Below, one piece after another: positions 44,301-57,400 of a stretch of DNA of 64,000 nucleotides. The stretch is taken from contig JAJEKV010000071.1 of NCBI GenBank assembly GCA_021234155.1, forward strand, positions 2,119,138-2,183,137. The letters run 5' to 3'. Source of the stretch: Isoetes taiwanensis (lineage: Eukaryota; Streptophyta; Lycopodiopsida; Isoetales; Isoetaceae). A program made the translations under genes and the position numbers. How positions within the stretch are numbered: position 1 is the first letter of the stretch; every line of letters begins with the position of its first letter. The notes beneath the pieces are model-generated. The model did not search any database. It worked only from the letters and a program-made list of their open reading frames with translations, and had not been told where the DNA came from.

Positions 44301-46917
44301 GTACCTAAGAATAATTGTGGATGAGTTACTACCTTTGTGGAACACAGGTATTCAGGTCTGCGATGCACATAAAAATGACGTTTTTAATCTTAGAAGTATA
44401 CTATTGTGGACTATGCATGACTTTCCTGGGCTTGCCGAGTGTTCTGGGTTTAAGACATCGGGGCACTTCCCTTGCATGATATGTGGGGAAAAGTTGCAGC
44501 ACCGTCACTCTAAGCATCTGAAGAAAGTAGTATACGAGGGTTTTAGGAAGTATTTGCCGCTCACGCACCCCTTCAGAAAGCAGCGTGCACAATTCGGTGG
44601 CACTGTAGACTATACAGAACCACCAAGCAGAATTACCATATGAGAATGGGGTGAGCGTTGGGATAAGAAGGAAGAGGGGGAAAATCCAAGGGAACTGTGA
44701 GGGGGGCACATGAGTCGAGGAGGTCGTAGCCGACCTAGACAGTGAGGATGAGGAATTATATAGTGGTGGCGAGGAAGCCGCGGAGGAGGAAGTCTTTACT
44801 GCCAATATGAAAAGGAAGTCTGTTTTTTATAGACTACCATATTGGACCGACTTATTGATTCAACACCTTTTAGACCCGATGCATATCTTCAAGAACGTGG
44901 GAAACTCTTTATGGAAGCATGTATTTGGTCAAAAAGACACAACAAATGCCAGGATGGACCTTAAGGTAAGTAATACAAAGAAAGAGGCATGGATCCGAGG
45001 TGAAGGGCAACCACTTCCTCCGGCAAAATGGGTTATTGCTAGGGCTGACCATCGAGCTATTTATGATGATTTAAGGGCCATTAGAACACCAACTGGTTAT
45101 ATGCAATCATTGCGAACCGCGTTCACAAGTACTGGGGAGCTGACTGGTTTAAAGTCCCATGACTGGCATAAGTTCTTGCATGTAAGCAATTGAACTCCAC
45201 ATATATGCACTACTATAAAATGTAACCCATAACTTATATTTGGTGTTTGGATCGTGCAGTTCTTCATGCCCCTGACCTTTAGGGGAGTTTTAGACAAGGG
45301 ACCATTGGAGGCAATAAGTGCCCTATCAAAGGTCATAAGGTTGTTACCCATGTTGATTTAGTGGTCCCCCGTCTATTTTATTTGTGGCTAAGTTTTTTGT
45401 TTTGGACCTCATAGGTGGATGTGTAAAAAAACTATACCGAAAGACAAAATTGAAGAGATGAAAGTGAAAATGGCAGAGGCATGTTGCTTGTTGGAGAAGG
45501 AGTTTTCTACGAGCTTTCTTGACAGTCAAACCCATCTTTTGGTACATCCTATTGAGGAAGTGGAGCTCGCGGGAACTGTACATGCCAGATGGATGTTTTT
45601 CTTGGAAAGGTTTATGAAGGTATTGAAGGATATGGTGCGTCAAAGAGCACGCGTCCCGAAGGTAGTATGGCGGAGGGATGGCTTGCGAAAAGAGTCACTT
45701 TTCTATATATCAGAATATATTTCCGTCACCCGTACATCCAGATGCACCTCGCTTATGGAGTGATGAAGGGGACGAGAAGATTGTGGGGGTAGTGGCAGAA
45801 GGCAATGGTATGCAGAAGTCATTTCCGCCTGATATAATCATTAAGGTTAATCAATTTCTTCTTTACAATTCGGCACCAATGGCAAAATGGATTGCTCGTT
45901 ATGAGAACACAAAGGAAGAAATGGAAGAGAAGAGGCATGAATGGAGACGACATAATAGACGCGAGCCCCTGCACCGATGGATATGAACCCTTGCGGACAA
46001 GATGGAAAGAGAATGGGTACTACAGGTGCTTTGACCGATGCATATTACAAGGGGGAGTACATTACAGCTACGGAATGGGCATACGCACAAGGTGTCATGA
46101 AAAAGGTAGTTGCAACAAATTATGTTGATGTCGAAATTGAGTATTTTCTTTTGATGTTATTGTATCTATTGACATTAATGGTGCTTTTGACAGTATATAT
46201 CTTACTCCTCGATATGGTGGCATGGGACCCACTATCGTGTGAGTTCTCTTGACATACACAGGAAGACTTGTGACTGCGGAGTCATGGCATCATTCACGAT
46301 GGAGTTTCAATCAAGTGTTGCCGATCGTAATCATCAGGAAGCCACCTGTGATTGGGTCGGGAGGTTAAAGACTATAATGGAGGTGGATGTTGGTGGCAAT
46401 TTTAAGACCTTCATATTCGATGCCGATTGGTTTGACCTTCAATTAAGGGGGGCCAGGCCTATAGTAAAGTATGATAGAACAAGTGGCTTTTTCGCTGTCA
46501 ACTCTAGCAAGATGTATCCTGGTAGTGAGACGCTTGTCCTTCCAGACAACTGTGAACAGGTACACACATACACATATCCACTTCAAAATTTAGACCATCA
46601 ATATCAATCTCACGTCCAGCTTCTTTGACCAGATTTTTTTCTTTACCGATCGACAAGACCCAACATGGTGGTTTATCATACAAACTACACCGAGGGGACG
46701 CCCAATATTCCAAGGTGTTGTGCTAGAGGAGTCAATAACGTCTGAAGAGCCCTCTGGCAGATCAAGGCATTCAAACTCACCGGAAAACGAGCATCAAGAG
46801 GTTGGACCACTAGCTCTCATGCGGCATCTTACACCAGAGCAATTCCACGAAATACAGATGTACTTCAGGCATTTTAATACAAATGTTGGCAATGCTAACA
46901 ATGACGACTCCTAGTTA

Positions 46918-47780
46918 GCACCTAGAGGAGACGATCATTAAATTCTATATGTCAAATATTATGCACATCCTCAGTGCAATCCTTCTGATAGGCTATGTCT
47001 ATTGGTCTTCGTGTGCAATAAAAACCCATTCAATTCAATTCTTTTTTTCTCCCCCCCCCCCCTTTTGGTATACATTATATTGGAGGAATAAAGAACGGGT
47101 GGAACATGGGCTCAAAGAATCCACATAGGCTCAAGCATTGCCTCTAGACTAGAACATGCCACCTAGGCTCCAATAGAAGATCAAATATATGCCACATAAA
47201 GTAGAGAAAAAAATACAACACCGACGTCACAATGACATGTTGCCACAATGACATGGAGGCAAAGCAAACAGTTTGCACAAGCACTCAAATTTTTGGTAAG
47301 GATTTGGATTTCAACTCATCCAAAGAGTCTTCAATGGTATCTTAGTTACTCCGATTTTCTCTAACCTTAAACCAAAGGCCACCACCAAGTTAACCCGATC
47401 ATTGCTTAATTTGATGCTATCCACTAGCTTTTTCTTTGTGGATCACCGCTCTACCTTTCAAAAGAGATAATAATAATGGTATTTTGTAGGTGAACAAGTC
47501 CAAATACATAGAGTGAAGCATGAGGAGCCTGGGACGTTGAACGTGTAGGCGTTGCATTTCCCTTAGGGTCGAACATGCCACCTAGGTTCAAACAAGCCTC
47601 TTAGGCTCAAGCATTGTCTAGGCTCAACCATGCCCCAGTATCAAACATGTACACAACAAAAATAAAAATAGTTTAAATGACGTCGCTTATAAAAAAAATA
47701 CGCCGTGATGCGACGATTGACGCCGCAGACGCGACGATACAGCCGACGTTAAAAACTCATTTCTTAGTTGGGTGAACATG
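46918..47780. other. Region beyond the TNP2 gene
   Basis: It contains an 11-C run (about 47051-47061), scattered ACATGCCACCTAGG(C/T)TC words (47155, 47578 and variants) shared with the 33.4-kb minisatellite, and a CG-rich GACGCCGCAGACGCGACG stretch near 47730. These may be subterminal repeats of the CACTA element, but I could not find its terminus. No gene is supported. Confidence 0.4.
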
Positions 47781-47784
47781 AGTG

Positions 47785-50700
47785 GTCTTCTGGCCACGGA
47801 AATTGATCCCCAGGGCAACGTCGACGTCTTGAGTCCATTGGCAGAGACGAATCCCGGTTCCGGGGAGGCGAGATCGCCCGTCCGTCCCCAGAGCCTTGGG
47901 GAGAGGAAATTCGGGGCAAGCAGCTTCCGGGGGGATTTTAGGGTCTCCTCTCTGGCGTCAACACCCCCACTCCACGTCAAGTCACGGCGCAAGGTCCCGG
48001 CCGAATATGACAAGGAGAGGGCCTCCAAAACGTAAACCCTGTGGGTTGCCAGGTTCTAGAAGGGTTTGCGTTTTAGGGGCCGAGACTTGGTCTGTTGCAC
48101 TTGGGACCTGGCCGAGAAGCTGCAGCCGAGAATACGGAGCAAGGGGAACTGATGGAGCGGAGTTTGGGTCTGTCCTCCTCCCGATGTGGCAAGTAGAAAT
48201 CGGGGGGCGCTTTTGCAGTGGCAAGACATTCATAAATTCGCAATTAATGCATTGTACGAAAATAAATTCTGATCTTTTGCCAGCTGGATTCCTAATCCAT
48301 CTCCAAAGACACGTGACCCAATTTTTGAAATTTTCGGAGAAGGTCTAGGTCAAAGGGTTAGCTAAGGTCAAAGGAATGGAGTTTGTGGGATCGTTGTACT
48401 TGGGGTTGACCTTGGCTCGCTGGACATTATACTTGGTCTAAGATTGCATTGAGAATATAAGCATCATAACTATTAGAATGAAAATAAATGATTACAGAAA
48501 AGCATCATAACTACTAGAATGAAGATAAATGATTACGTAAAAGCAAAAGACTAGTCCGGGTTGGGGGGATTAGATTTGGTTGCTTGTGATGATGGTTGTG
48601 TTTCAAAGATCAAGGCATATGGATAGAGAGAATGCCCCTTGTTCAACTGGACCGCTCCCTAAAGCTATTTGACATGGATGGCATAATTAACTTGTAATGA
48701 AATCAATTCGGGGCAAGCAACTTAGGGGGATTTTAGGGTCTCAGCCAAGGCCAACACCCCCACTCCATGTCAAGACACGGGCAAAGGTCCACCAAATCTG
48801 ACAAGGAGAGGGTCTCCGAAACGTAAACCTTGTGACTTGCCAGATTCTAGAATGGTTTTTTGTTTTGGGGCCGAAGTTTTTGGTCTTCTCGCCACGTAAC
48901 TTGGTCCCTAGGGCAATGTCAACGTTCTGAGTCCATTGGCAGAGCCAAATCGCAGTTCTGGAGAGGGGAGGTTGCCCGTCCGTCCCCAAGGCCTTAGGGA
49001 GAGGAAATTCGGGGCAAGCAGCTTCCGGGGGGATTTTAGGGTCCGTGCTCTGGCGGCAACACCTCCACTCCACGTCAATTCAGGACGCAAGGTCCCGCCA
49101 AATCGACAAGGAGAGGGGCCAAACGTAAACCTTGTGAGTTGTCGTTCTAGAAGGGTTTATGCTTTTGGGGGCGAAGTTTTGGTCTTCTGGCCACGGAACT
49201 TGGTCCCCTGTGGCAATGTCGACGCTCGAGTCCATTGGCAGTGCCAAATCGCGATGACCCGAGAGGGGAGGTCGCCCCGCCCGTCCCTGTGGCCTTTGGG
49301 AGAGGAAATTCGGGCAAGCAGCTTCCCGGGAGATTTTAGGGTCCGTGCTCAAGGCCAACACCCCCACTCCACGCCAAGTCACGCCAAGCAAGGTCCCGCC
49401 CAAATCTAACAAGGAGAGGGCCTCCAAAACGTAAACCTTGTGGGTTGCCAGGTTCTAGAAGGGTTTCTGTTTTGGGGGCCGAGACTTGGTCTGTTGCACT
49501 TGGGACCTAGCCGAGAAGCTGCAGCCGAGAATACGGAGCAAGGGGAACTGACGGAGCGGAGTTTGGGCCTGTCCTCCTCCCGATGTGGCAAGTAGAAGTC
49601 GGGGGGTGCTTTTGCAGTGGCAAGACATTCATAAATTCGCAATTAATGCATTGTACGAAAATAAATTTTGATTTTTTGCCAGCTGGATTCCTAATCCATC
49701 TCCAAAGACACACCCAACTTTCAAATTTTCGGACAAGGTCTAGGTCAAAGGGTTAGCATTAGAATCGGTGCGGGGCAGCCCGTTGGGTGGCAACCGAAAT
49801 GGCACCCTTCCCCAAGTCAAACGAGGCCAGGACCTTGCAGGGATCCCTCACAAGAGGGGAGAGTCCGGACCCCAAGAGGCGGGATCCAAAAAAGTTCCCG
49901 AGGCAGCCCTTCCTGGCAGCGCTCCCCCGGGGGGCTGCACGCTAATGACCACCCTCCGGAGACCGTTCCCCTATCCAACCGCTGGATCCTCCGCTCAGGG
50001 GCCCCTCTTGGGGGAAGGCCCAAAAGATTCCAGATCGGTCCGGAGAACTTGTCAAACCTCGGGGCGTCCTGAGGTCGGCCTTGTAGAAATCGCAGTGTCT
50101 TGTCGTTCGGGCACCGGGGAGGCTCCGGAATGGCAAATCGACCCTGCCAAATCGTCCGAATGACGAAATTACCCTAGGGAGCAAGTTACAAGGTCGGTTT
50201 TGCAAAAGAAAGAAACACTCACGCCCTCCACGACAAGAGATCCCGTGATCCACATCCTAGGCCAATTGACTACGAGTGTGATGGAAGTGAGCTACTTTGG
50301 CGCTTCTTGAGGTCGGGTGGTCTTCCGCCACGGAACTTGGTCCCTGTGGCAATGTCGACGTCTCGAGTCCATTGGCAGAGCCAAATCGCGATTCCGAGAG
50401 GGGAGGTCGCCTCCGGCCCCCGTGAGCCTTTGGGAGAGGAAATTCGGGGCAAGCAGCTTCCTGGGGATTTTAGGGTCCCGTATCAAGGCCAACACCCCCA
50501 CTCCACGCCAAGACACCGCAAGGTCCCGCCTCGACCGGACAAGGAGAGGGCCTCCAAAACGAAACCCCGTGGGCTGCCGTGTTCTAGAAGGGTTTTGCGC
50601 TTTGGGGGCCGAGACTTGGTCTCGCTGCACTTGGGACTGGCCGAGAAGCCGCAGGTGAATACGGAGCAAGGGGAACTGATGGAGCGGAGTTTGGGCCTGT

Positions 50701-52049
50701 CCTCCTCCGATGTGGCAAATAGAAGTCGGGGGCTTTTGGCAAAGGGGCAAGACATTCATAAATTCGCAATTAATGCATTGTACTTAAAATAAATTCTGAT
50801 TTTTGCCACCGGATTCCTAATCCATCTCCAAAGACACAGCCCAATTTTCAAATTTTCAAGAAGGTCTAGGTCAAAGGGTTAGCATTAGAACGGTCGGGCA
50901 GCCTGCTGGGGCAACCGAAGCTGGCACCCTTCCCCAAGTCAAACGAGGCCAGACCTTGCAGTGGATCCCTCACAAGAGGGGAGAGTCCGGACCGCAAGAG
51001 GCGGGATCCAAAAGTTCCCCGAGGCAGCCCTTCCCGGCAGCCGCCCCGGGTCGTGACGCTTAATGACCATCCTCCCGGAGCCCCGCTCCCCTATCCGGAC
51101 CGCTGGATCCTCCGCTCAGGGGCCCCTCTTCGAAAGCCCAAAAGATTCCAGATCGGTTCGGAGAACTTGTCAAACCGCTGGGCGCCCCGAGGTCGGCCTT
51201 TGTAGAAACCGCAGTTGTCTTGTCGTTCGCATCGGGAGGTTCCGAATAGCAAATCGACCCTGCCAAATCGTCCGGAATGGCTTAAATTACCCTAGGGAGC
51301 AAGTTACAAGGTCGGTTTTGCAAAAGAAAGAAACACTCACGCCCGCGACGACAAGATCCCGCATCCACATCCTAGGCCAATTGACTACGAAAGTGTGATG
51401 GAAGTGAGCTACTTTGGCGCTCTGGAGGTCGGGTGGTCTTCTGGCCACGGAACTTGGTCCCCAGTGGCAATGTCGACATTCTCGAGTCCATTGGCGAGCC
51501 AAATCGCGGATTCCGAGAGGGAGGTCGCCCGTCCGGCCCCTCGTGGCCTTGGGGAGAGGAAATTCAAGGCAAGCAGCTTCCGGGGATTTTAGGGTCCCGC
51601 TCAAGCGCCAACACCCCCACTCCACGCCAAGTCACGCGCAAAGGTCCCGCCTCTCGACCGACAAGGAGAGGGCCTTCAAAACGTAAAACCCCGTGGGTTG
51701 CCGATTCTAGAAGGGTTTGCGTTTTGGGGGGCCGAGACTTGGTTTGTTGCACTTGGGACTGGCCGAAAGAAGCCGCAGCCGAGAATACGGAGCAAGGGGA
51801 AACCTGACGGAGCGGAGTTTGGGCCTGTCCTCCTCCCGATGTGGCAAGTAGAAGTCGGGGGGCGCTTTTGCAGTGGCATGACATTCATAAATTCACAATT
51901 AATGCATTGTACGAAAATAAATTCTGATTTTTTGCTAGCTGGATTCCTAATTCATCTCCAGCACACAGCCCAATTTTCGAAATTTTCGGAGAAGGTCTAG
52001 CTCAAAGGGTTAGCATTAGAATGGTCGGGGCAGCCCGTTGCAGGGCAAC
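47785..52049. repeat. Satellite array, last units about 1.13 kb
   Basis: The landmark AAAGGGTTAGCATTAGAA recurs with GGG at 49750, 50876 and 52007, giving periods of 1126 and 1131 bp. A related landmark is at 48355. Each unit includes TTGGTC..GTGGCAATGTCGACG..GAGTCCATTGGCAG, AACACCCCCACTCCACG, TTCTAGAAGGGTTTGCG and GACATTCATAAATTCGCAAT. A roughly 330-bp sub-repeat is visible at 48.7-49.4 kb. Copies differ by many 1-2 bp indels, so frames do not persist between units. The array is cut at 52049 by the retrotransposon LTR. Confidence 0.9.
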
Positions 52050-53615
52050 TGTGACGTCCCCTACTCGTATACGGTGCTCTCACCGTATACAAACAGGAGT
52101 TCTTCCCCCACACCAGCTCCATGCTGATACAGGGCCCTCCACATATCACTGCACCCCTAACGAGTCCCAGTGGGAAGAGTGAAGATGTCATTCTACCCTG
52201 TCTCCCTCAGGGCCTACCTAGCTGCGGAAGCGTAAACATACATGTCAGTATACAACATAATCCTCCATCCACCCAGAAGGGTGGTGCATCAACATCTGCA
52301 TAGACAATGGTCAGCACATCACATAGGGGTCCTACCCAAGGCTCAGACTCAAGGGGTTGACTGACGGCTTGGGTCTCCAGAGTTCATTGCAGACAGAATT
52401 CATAGCAATGGATTTGGCTGGCATATGAACATGGCTTAGGGTTGTCCACTCCATCCACCCCTCCTGTGCACACTTTGCAGAGTAGGCTAAAAGGTGTCGG
52501 GACCTGACTGTAGCCCGCCGGATGCATAGCCGAAAGGGCTATTCCTGGGGTTCATCCTCCCAGTTCCGATGGGGCAGGAAGGGATCACTCCCTCCAGAGA
52601 TCTACATGCTGACTTAAGGTGATTAGAGGGCCACTGCCCTTATTCGACTGAACCCAATGGAAAGTGAACACCACTTCACGGGTGTCGAGCCCATGCCTTG
52701 CCCACACGCAGTGGCAAGCCATCAGACCTATTCACAATGATCCCTGGTAGGCTTTACACACCAGAGGGATCGTTCAAGAATCAGGACATGAACCTCCCTC
52801 TTAGCCAGTCTGGCCCCTTCACCCACAACCAGGTGGGGTTCTTGTACACAGGCCGAATCTACGGTGTTCTAGAGAGGCTACTCTAGGAGCATCAACTACA
52901 AAGCTTTAGGGCCTCTACCCCCCCTTCCCAATACAAGGAGTTCACAGAGATACATCATCCATATACATCACAGAAGAACTAAAGAACTAGATCTAATCTA
53001 TATCATAGAGTTAGGTTCTTTAGTTAGTGTCTGGGATCTAGAGATCTAGATAGCTGCTATGGGCAATTTTAATAGGCTAAACCTACTGATTCTATGACTA
53101 GAAGACGGTTTAAGCTATTAAATTGACCAAATACCTGATCCTTGAGTGGCTCCTCCTGACCTGAGTTCAACCATCCGGCCGAGCTGATCGAATCAGGAAA
53201 ACGGATGATTTAATTCGCCAAGGGGCTGCTCGGGAGGCGGTTTTGGCTCCTGGGGCAGCCAAAACAGAGCTCTAAAACCCTAAGGACGAAAACTAGCAAG
53301 CTAGGGTTTTCCTACCCTAAATAGACATGGGGTTTAGGGCTAGGGTTTCCAATTACCCATTTTGGCATGTGGGATAATTGGAAAGGCCCCACTTGCCTTT
53401 AATGGCTAGGTGGCAAAATGTGCCTACATGGAAAGGTGTGCCCACATTAATGTGCACATGTGCACATTAATAACATGTGAACATATCTAGCAAGTTGCCC
53501 CTAGGGCTACTTACCTGGCTATCCGTTGGCGTACACGTCGGTCGGAGTGGCGTGTACGCTGGCGCAGGCAAAGCAAGATACGCCCCGGGGTCGATATCGC
53601 GGCCGGAACGTCACA
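52050..53615 (-). repeat. 3' LTR (1566 bp)
   Basis: On the minus strand it begins TGTGACGTTCCGGCC (53615 downward, just after the polypurine tract) and ends GGGGACGTCACA at 52050. The TG..CA ends sit within TGTGACGT / ACGTCACA imperfect terminal repeats. A perfect 10-bp hairpin GTATACGGTG-CTCT-CACCGTATAC lies at 52067-52090. It matches the right LTR over the visible 330 bases except for two substitutions and a 9-bp indel. Confidence 0.93.
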
Positions 53616-53628
53616 TTCTCCCCACCTT
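53616..53628 (-). other. Polypurine tract
   Basis: AAGGTGGGGAGAA on the minus strand lies immediately upstream of the 3' LTR, the expected plus-strand primer site. Confidence 0.9.
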
Positions 53629-54478
53629 GAAATGATGTTGTCCGCAGCATCGTGGGTCTCCCCACCTTGGGATCTTCCTAATCTGCAACCTGCAATCAAC
53701 GTGATGCCTACAATATAATACTTATACATTTACCAAGGTTACCCTAAGGTAATATTTTTAGAACATTATTACGTCATTATACTATGGAATACTTATCAAT
53801 TCATAACACCATTAAACAAGTTATTCACTATCTTAAGTTAGACAAAATTTCAACATTTTATATCTATAATTATTGTTCGAGGTACTCTTCGTTCCTTGCA
53901 ACACATTCCAACAAAATTTGTGTTGCAAGTCTTAGCTCGACCTCCTTGCCCTCCGGAGCGCTCTACTGGCCTGCAGGTCGACACTACGTTAGTACCATTT
54001 TAATTATTTAATAAATTTTGGTTATATGGTGACCAACCCACCTATCTACATGAATGCATGGCTAATCTCCCGGCGTAGGAAGAGGATGAATCTTCCATAA
54101 TGGCCGTGGAGATAGCGCCTATATGCCTATATGCCGCTCATGCCTACACCTCTAGTTGCCCAGCGTGGAGGATATCCTTCTCGCGTGGGGGGCGTGAAGG
54201 ATAGATTCCTCCTATCAAAGCATATATGGGGCTAAAGGTGCCTTTCCTATCAATGCATTCCTTAATGACCTCCTTTCTCTCGAGGTCGTCTACTTCCGTG
54301 GAACAGAAGTAGACTTTCTAATCTACCTTCCACTCATCAAGTGGAAACGCGGTCATGCCTACATTGACATTACACCACACCCTAGAGATCACCATAGTGG
54401 TCTCATCATCGGTCACAACGCATGCGACCCATACCAAGCATAGGTTGCATGCGTAGATTAATCCTAACTACACAAGAA
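53629..54478 (-). other. Region between pol and the polypurine tract
   Basis: About 850 bases have no supported gene. The sequence is unique and AT-richer than pol. This is the 3' untranslated part of the element. Confidence 0.6.
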
Positions 54479-57400
54479 TTAACCTACACAAATCGACATG
54501 TCTGAGCCGATTTCTTCGGAAATGACCTTGCCGTCCCATTGCTCCATAAACTGTGGGTATTGCTTTACTAAATCCTTCTTAAGTACCCGTCGCGTCTTCC
54601 ACTGGCAAGTGTTTCCACTTGACCAATTATTGGAGGAACTCCGACCTCCTTGTTTTCTTGAAAGCTTTATCAAGAATCAATTCTGGGACTATTTCCAGCT
54701 GCTCCTCCGTCATTTCCAACAATGTTGGGGTGTCCAAGACTTCGTCTGGATTTGGAGTATGCTTCTTCAACAAACTTACGTGGAAGACCTTATGAATCTT
54801 TAGGTGTGCTGGCAAGTCTAGCTTGTAGGATTGATTACCTACTCTTTTGACTATTCTGAAGGGTCCAGCCCACCTTGGAGCAAGCTTCTTGCAATTCCCG
54901 ATCCTGAGCTTCGCCTGCTTCACCTTGATCTTGAGCCATACATCATCTCCAACTTTGAACTCTCTCGACTGCTCGATGCTTGTCTACGATGCTCTTTTTG
55001 TCGACTTCTTGTCGCTAGCAGATATCCTCGAACCTCTTCCACGAGCTCTTTGATATCGGCCAACATCTCTGCCGAAACTTCCACTTTTGACACGGGTTGT
55101 GCCAAGTGTCCGGAGTTAGGCAATCGATAGCCAGAATTGATCATAAATGGCGACATTTGGGATGATTCCCGCTTGGTGCTATTGTATGCAAACTCCACCA
55201 AGTGAATAAATTCTTCCCACATACTTTGCTTATTCCGACATATAGTTTCGTAGCATGTCTTCTAGGATCCTGTTGGTCCGCTCCGTTTGGCCATCCGTCT
55301 GAGGATGATATGCCGTGCTCATGGATAGTTTGGTCTGAATCGCCGCAGAAAGAGGTCTTGCCAAAAAGCACTCATGAACCCGGATCCCCGCTTCGGAGAT
55401 AATCTCCCTTGGCATGCCATGAAGCCTAAAGATCTCTTTGGTGAAGAGCTTTGTTGTATCCATAGTCAGACTCGTGGTCCCGCAAGGCGAAAATGTGCCA
55501 TCTTCGACAACTTGTCACACCACTACCATCAAGGCATCCTTCCCTTCTTTGTTCTTGAGAGTCCCGTGATAAAATCCATGCCGATTACCTCCCACTTAGC
55601 GTTTGGCACCGCTTAATGGCTCTAATGCCCCCGAATTCGGCTGCTCCGCCTTCGCCTGGCCGGCATAGCCGACATTCCTTGATGTAGCGAAGCTACCGCT
55701 TCTTCATTCCTGGCCAATAATAGCTGCTGCGTACTTTGAAATATGTTTTCATGAATCCCGCATGGCCAGCTATTGGGCTGTTGTGCGTGTCATGGAGGAT
55801 CAATTTCCTTACACCTGATGATTCGGGTACGCACAACTTGTCCTTATGATATAATAGGTTGCCCTTCTTCTTATAATGCTTGAAGGCTTCCCGCTCTTTA
55901 TCTGTTCTAGCCTCCCTCGAGAGGCTTGCCCATACTTCCCTGAAATCCACATCCGTTGGCAAGGTCTCTTCAATCTTCTTACCAAAGTCGCTGGAGAGCG
56001 TCGAAATTGCATTGCAATGCATTCTAGTTGTCAGGGGGTGCCTTGAAAGCGCATCCGCTACCACATTGAGCTTCCCCGGCTTGTAGACTATCTCAAAGTC
56101 ATATTCCTCGAGGAACTCCATCCACCTCCGCTGCCTCAGATTGAGGTGTGGTTGCGTGAATACATACTGGTGGCTCTGATGGTCGGTATCCAATTGGAAC
56201 TTCCTTCCCAAGAGATAGTGCCTCCATATTCTTAATGCCCTGACAACCGCAAGCAATTCCTGATCATGCGTGGGGTAGCGCGTTTCGGCGTCGTTCATTT
56301 TCCTGGAGTCATACGCTACCACACGCTCTTCTTGCATAAGCACTGCGCCTGTAGCTATCTTACTCGCATCTGTTGCTACCAGCTTATCTTTATCCGGGTC
56401 CGGCAGGGTCAAGACAGGGGCTGTCGTTAGAGCTTCTTTCAACAATTCAAACCCCTTTTGGGCTTTCTTGTGCCAATGCTCTACCCAATCCTTCACCTTC
56501 TCTGCCCTCGTTAGGTCTGTTAACGGGGCTGCTATCTTAGCAAAGTTCTTCACGAACTTCCTGTAGTACCCTGCTAGCCCGAGGAAACTTCTGACCTCAT
56601 GCACATTCTTCGACGCCGGCCACTGAATCACTGCTTCAATCTTGGCGGGGTCCGTCGAGATGCCTTCTGCTGAGATCATATGACCAAGGTATTCCACCTT
56701 CTCCGTTGCGAAGTGGCACTTCGACAACTTGGCGTACAACTGGTGCCTCCTCAACTTCTCCAGCACTCTTCTCAAGTGTTGTACGTGCTCTTCAAGGGAT
56801 CTGCTATACACCAAAATGTCATCAAAGAAAACAATCACAAAGGTGTCTAGGAACTCCCTGAAGATATCGTTCATGAGCCTCATGAACGTCGCGGGGGGCA
56901 TTTGATAAGCCGAAAGGCATTACCGTGAACTCATAATGCCCATACCACGTCCTGAAGGCGGTTTTATGGATATCTTCTTCCTTTATGCGGATCTGATGAT
57001 AACCTGACCTTAAGTCGATTTTGGAGAAGATCTTTGCTCCTTGAAGCTGATCCATCAAGTCGTCGGATCTTGGAAGCGCATACTTATTCTTAATGGTGTG
57101 CTTGTTCAACTGCCTATAGTCTATGCACATCCTTAAACTACCATCCTTCTTCTTAACAAAGAGAATGGGCGCTCCAAATGGCGAGACACTAGGTCTAATG
57201 AAACCTAGGTCAAGCAGCTCCTGCAACTGCTTCTTTAGCTCCGACAATTCCTGCGTTGTCATTCTATATGGAGCCTTGCTTGTTGGCTTTGTTCCCGGTT
57301 CGAGTGCTATCTCGCACTCGACTCCCCTATAAGGAGGGAGTTGCTTGATCTCATCTGGAAAGAGATCATGGAACTCCGCGGATCGCCTTTTAGCTATTTG

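Larger units (their letters stand above)
22336..46917 (+). pseudogene. TNP2-type (CACTA) transposase gene split by nested insertions
   Basis: Successive + strand pieces follow the order of CACTA TNP2 transposases. A cysteine-bearing transposase-associated motif (CDCKRCMG..VVEDHLIRFGTF) lies at 22336-22470. An acidic region and KFKWSNASVSALL lie at 28811-29250. LLHEKILPEKNNMP to ACPNDCMIFYPPAE lies at 29331-29476. EHEKSTHCLVCNEPRY lies at 43298-43480. RNVRLGLATDGVNPYG, with the first catalytic aspartate, lies at 43495-43830. VDELLPLWNTGIQVCDA follows at 44309, then LDPMHIFKNV..LW (44870), a GLKSHDWH motif (45150), HARWMFFLERFMKVLK (45580) and a C-terminal region ending NNDDS at 46917. Frameshifts (for example near 45650) and the insertions make it inactive. 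The CACTA termini were not located. Confidence 0.9.

Noticed and set aside
47772-51810. Several open frames of 80-160 codons on both strands in the satellite
   Set aside because: Frames change between repeat units through 1-2 bp indels and composition is that of the repeat. No conserved protein is encoded.
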